A DNA stretch of 7,746 bases, taken from Bacteroidales bacterium UBA1757. GTDB taxonomy: Bacteria; Bacteroidota; Bacteroidia; Bacteroidales; UBA1402. Of this stretch, positions 6,431 through 7,746 are shown piece after piece. How positions within the stretch are numbered: the stretch's first letter is position 1; each line of letters starts with the position of its first letter. The notes under the pieces were generated by a model, which did not search any database, was not told the origin of the DNA, and was given only the letters and a program-made list of their open reading frames with translations. A program made the position numbers and the translations under genes. The stretch spans positions 1,842 through 9,587 of the forward strand of contig DCHH01000076.1 in NCBI GenBank assembly GCA_002315625.1. The letters run 5' to 3'.

Positions 6431-7711
6431 TCAATAATCCAAAGAATTGTTCCGCCCCGGGAAGATGCGCCGGCAGAGGATAAGAAGATGTTCGTTACGG
6501 CCGACGGTTACTCCGTAGAGGTAATGGTCACCGCCGTCTTTGAGGTGAAACCGTTTACGTAGAGTGTCAACCGAGTCAGGATAGTTGCGGATGCAGACAT
6601 TGGCCTGGGCGGTTTGTCCGAGTATCGTCTTGGTCTCCTTGGCTGAAGGTTTGAGTATCTTCTCGATTTCGAAAATCTTGCCCGGAAAAGCTTCTACCAG
6701 ATGGTCAGAGGTATATAGGTGGGTGTTCTGATGAAGTTTTAACAGGGAGAAGGCTGCACCCGCCAGTTTGAATGCACCCCCTTTCAGGACAGCCACGTTC
6801 GGTTCATAAAGATAGCGGTGCATGGTGTCCGTCAGCTGGCATTCGGCAGCTGTCTCCTGAACTTGTGAAAATGAAAACCGTTGTTCTTGTGATGCGCCTT
6901 GGATATTGGCGGTAACTATTTTGACTGTTGTGTCGTTCCCGCGATTTTGGAAATCAATAAGAAACAGCAGTTCTTTACAGTCGTTGTCAACGGCAACTAT
7001 ATGTACCTCCATTACGCCGGGAAGTGCTTTCATGGCTAATGAGATGTCCAGCATAGGGGAGAGCTTGAGCAGCAGAAAACGGGTTTTAGTCTGCAATGTG
7101 TCAAGCATCTGTGTCACATCAGGTTCACAATCTGACAGCAGAACCGTCTTACCCCCCTTGACGTCGCGCCTTGCCGGGTCCATATAAATAAATTCGACGG
7201 CACACATTGAATTAAGATATTCCCGGGCATCGGCAATGTGTACCTCAATCTGGTGTCTGTCAATGATATTGGAATTGTCTGTCTGAGGAGAGGCCAATAC
7301 CTGGAAATTGTGCTCTGTCACTTGGCAGAGAGCTGCATTGCGCTCCACATAATGGTAGGTCTCGAACAGAGAAGACAGAGCCCATGAATCAACTCCGAAT
7401 CCGCCTGTCAGATCTGTTCCCGTCTTTGACTTTCGGAGAATCCTCTCCATCAAGTCCTTTTTATAGAGGGCTGTAGCTTCGGAAGAACATTGTTCTAATG
7501 GAAGAGCGGCTGGAAAGAGAATGTCGGGGTTGTTATACCAGGTTGGCAGTTTTTTCTCAATAGCCTGATATCCTGCTATCTGTTGCAAGACCCATGTCAC
7601 ATCCAATCCGCCGTTTTCCCGGTTTCCGCCATTATGCAGTTTGAGAGCCAACTTTGATATGTCGTCTCTGATGTGTTCAGCAACAAACTCTCTGTCATGC
7701 CTGTCAGCCAT
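6431..7711 (-). CDS. THUMP-like / PG_1098-type class I SAM-dependent methyltransferase
   Basis: A 426-residue cytoplasmic protein of a family widespread in Bacteroidales, with Porphyromonas PG_1098 as namesake. The N-terminal region (about 1-95) is helical. A Rossmann methyltransferase core follows, with SAM-binding motif I TDLTGGFGVD (99-108), an acidic VERN (122-125) at the end of the second strand, ADARE (160-164) and motif IV MDPARR (177-182), then KLSP (216-219). About 275-320 is the PG_1098 ferredoxin-like segment (YLYEPNVAVLKGGAFKLAG), and about 330-415 the THUMP-like domain ending in YLYGVTVGRNEHLLILCRR. THUMP-type domains bind RNA, so rRNA or tRNA is the likely substrate, but the modified base is unknown. 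The start at 7711 is the first ATG after an in-frame TAA about 30 bases upstream. The gene leads a two-gene operon with lplA and has a probable promoter just upstream. Family assignment is firm; RNA methylation is inference. Confidence 0.88.
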   Translation of the reverse strand: MADRHDREFVAEHIRDDISKLALKLHNGGNRENGGLDVTWVLQQIAGYQAIEKKLPTWYNNPDILFPAALPLEQCSSEATALYKKDLMERILRKSKTGTDLTGGFGVDSWALSSLFETYHYVERNAALCQVTEHNFQVLASPQTDNSNIIDRHQIEVHIADAREYLNSMCAVEFIYMDPARRDVKGGKTVLLSDCEPDVTQMLDTLQTKTRFLLLKLSPMLDISLAMKALPGVMEVHIVAVDNDCKELLFLIDFQNRGNDTTVKIVTANIQGASQEQRFSFSQVQETAAECQLTDTMHRYLYEPNVAVLKGGAFKLAGAAFSLLKLHQNTHLYTSDHLVEAFPGKIFEIEKILKPSAKETKTILGQTAQANVCIRNYPDSVDTLRKRFHLKDGGDHYLYGVTVGRNEHLLILCRRIFPGRNNSLDY

Positions 7712-7736
7712 AGTAGGGTGGTAAGGATAATGGCCA

Positions 7737-7744
7737 CAAAATTA
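7737..7744 (-). promoter_or_regulatory. Probable Bacteroidetes -7 promoter element for the methyltransferase-lplA operon
   Basis: On the minus strand the sequence TAATTTTG matches the Bacteroidetes primary sigma factor box TAnnTTTG exactly. It ends 25 nt before the ATG at 7711, which would give a leader of roughly 20 nt. The companion -33 TTTG element would fall beyond the window edge and cannot be checked. An eight-base match with two free positions can occur by chance, but its position is right. Confidence 0.5.
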
Positions 7745-7746
7745 AG

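Overview
The window looks like part of a Bacteroidales chromosome (Bacteroidota, probably a gut or host-associated member). Four signs support this. One enzyme ends in a type IX secretion (Por) sorting domain. Two proteins belong to the sugar-hydrolase types that fill Bacteroidales polysaccharide utilisation loci (PULs). Translation starts lack a clear Shine-Dalgarno sequence. A -7 promoter box of the Bacteroidetes TAnnTTTG type lies at the right edge. I cannot name a genus; a T9SS-bearing family such as Muribaculaceae is a guess.

Left part (1-5430, plus strand): three tightly spaced glycoside hydrolase genes. The first is cut by the window edge. It carries the end of a DUF1680-type (GH127/GH146) beta-L-arabinofuranosidase, then DUF4986-like and DUF6805-like modules, a carbohydrate-binding beta-sandwich and a T9SS tail. 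The second is a complete GH127 lipoprotein with all expected catalytic and zinc-binding residues. The third is a GH2 enzyme with a cleavable signal peptide and both catalytic glutamates. The gaps are 5 and 34 nt with no room for a promoter, so these genes are almost certainly one transcript. Their export signals predict three places: T9SS-secreted or surface-attached, lipid-anchored, and periplasmic. This fits stepwise removal of sugars, probably including beta-linked L-arabinofuranose, from a plant-type glycan. No SusC/SusD pair or regulator is in view; they may lie upstream.

Right part (5443-7711, minus strand): a two-gene housekeeping operon convergent with the PUL genes. A THUMP-like/PG_1098-type SAM-dependent methyltransferase comes first and a lipoate-protein ligase A follows 4 nt later. 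This marks the end of the carbohydrate locus. Only 12 nt separate the two converging stop codons.

No stretch over 300 bases lacks a gene. I found no RNA genes, mobile elements, CRISPR array or long repeats, and nothing I would call an undescribed system. The most unusual points are the mixed export routes of the arabinosidase-type enzymes and the close coupling of the methyltransferase with lplA.
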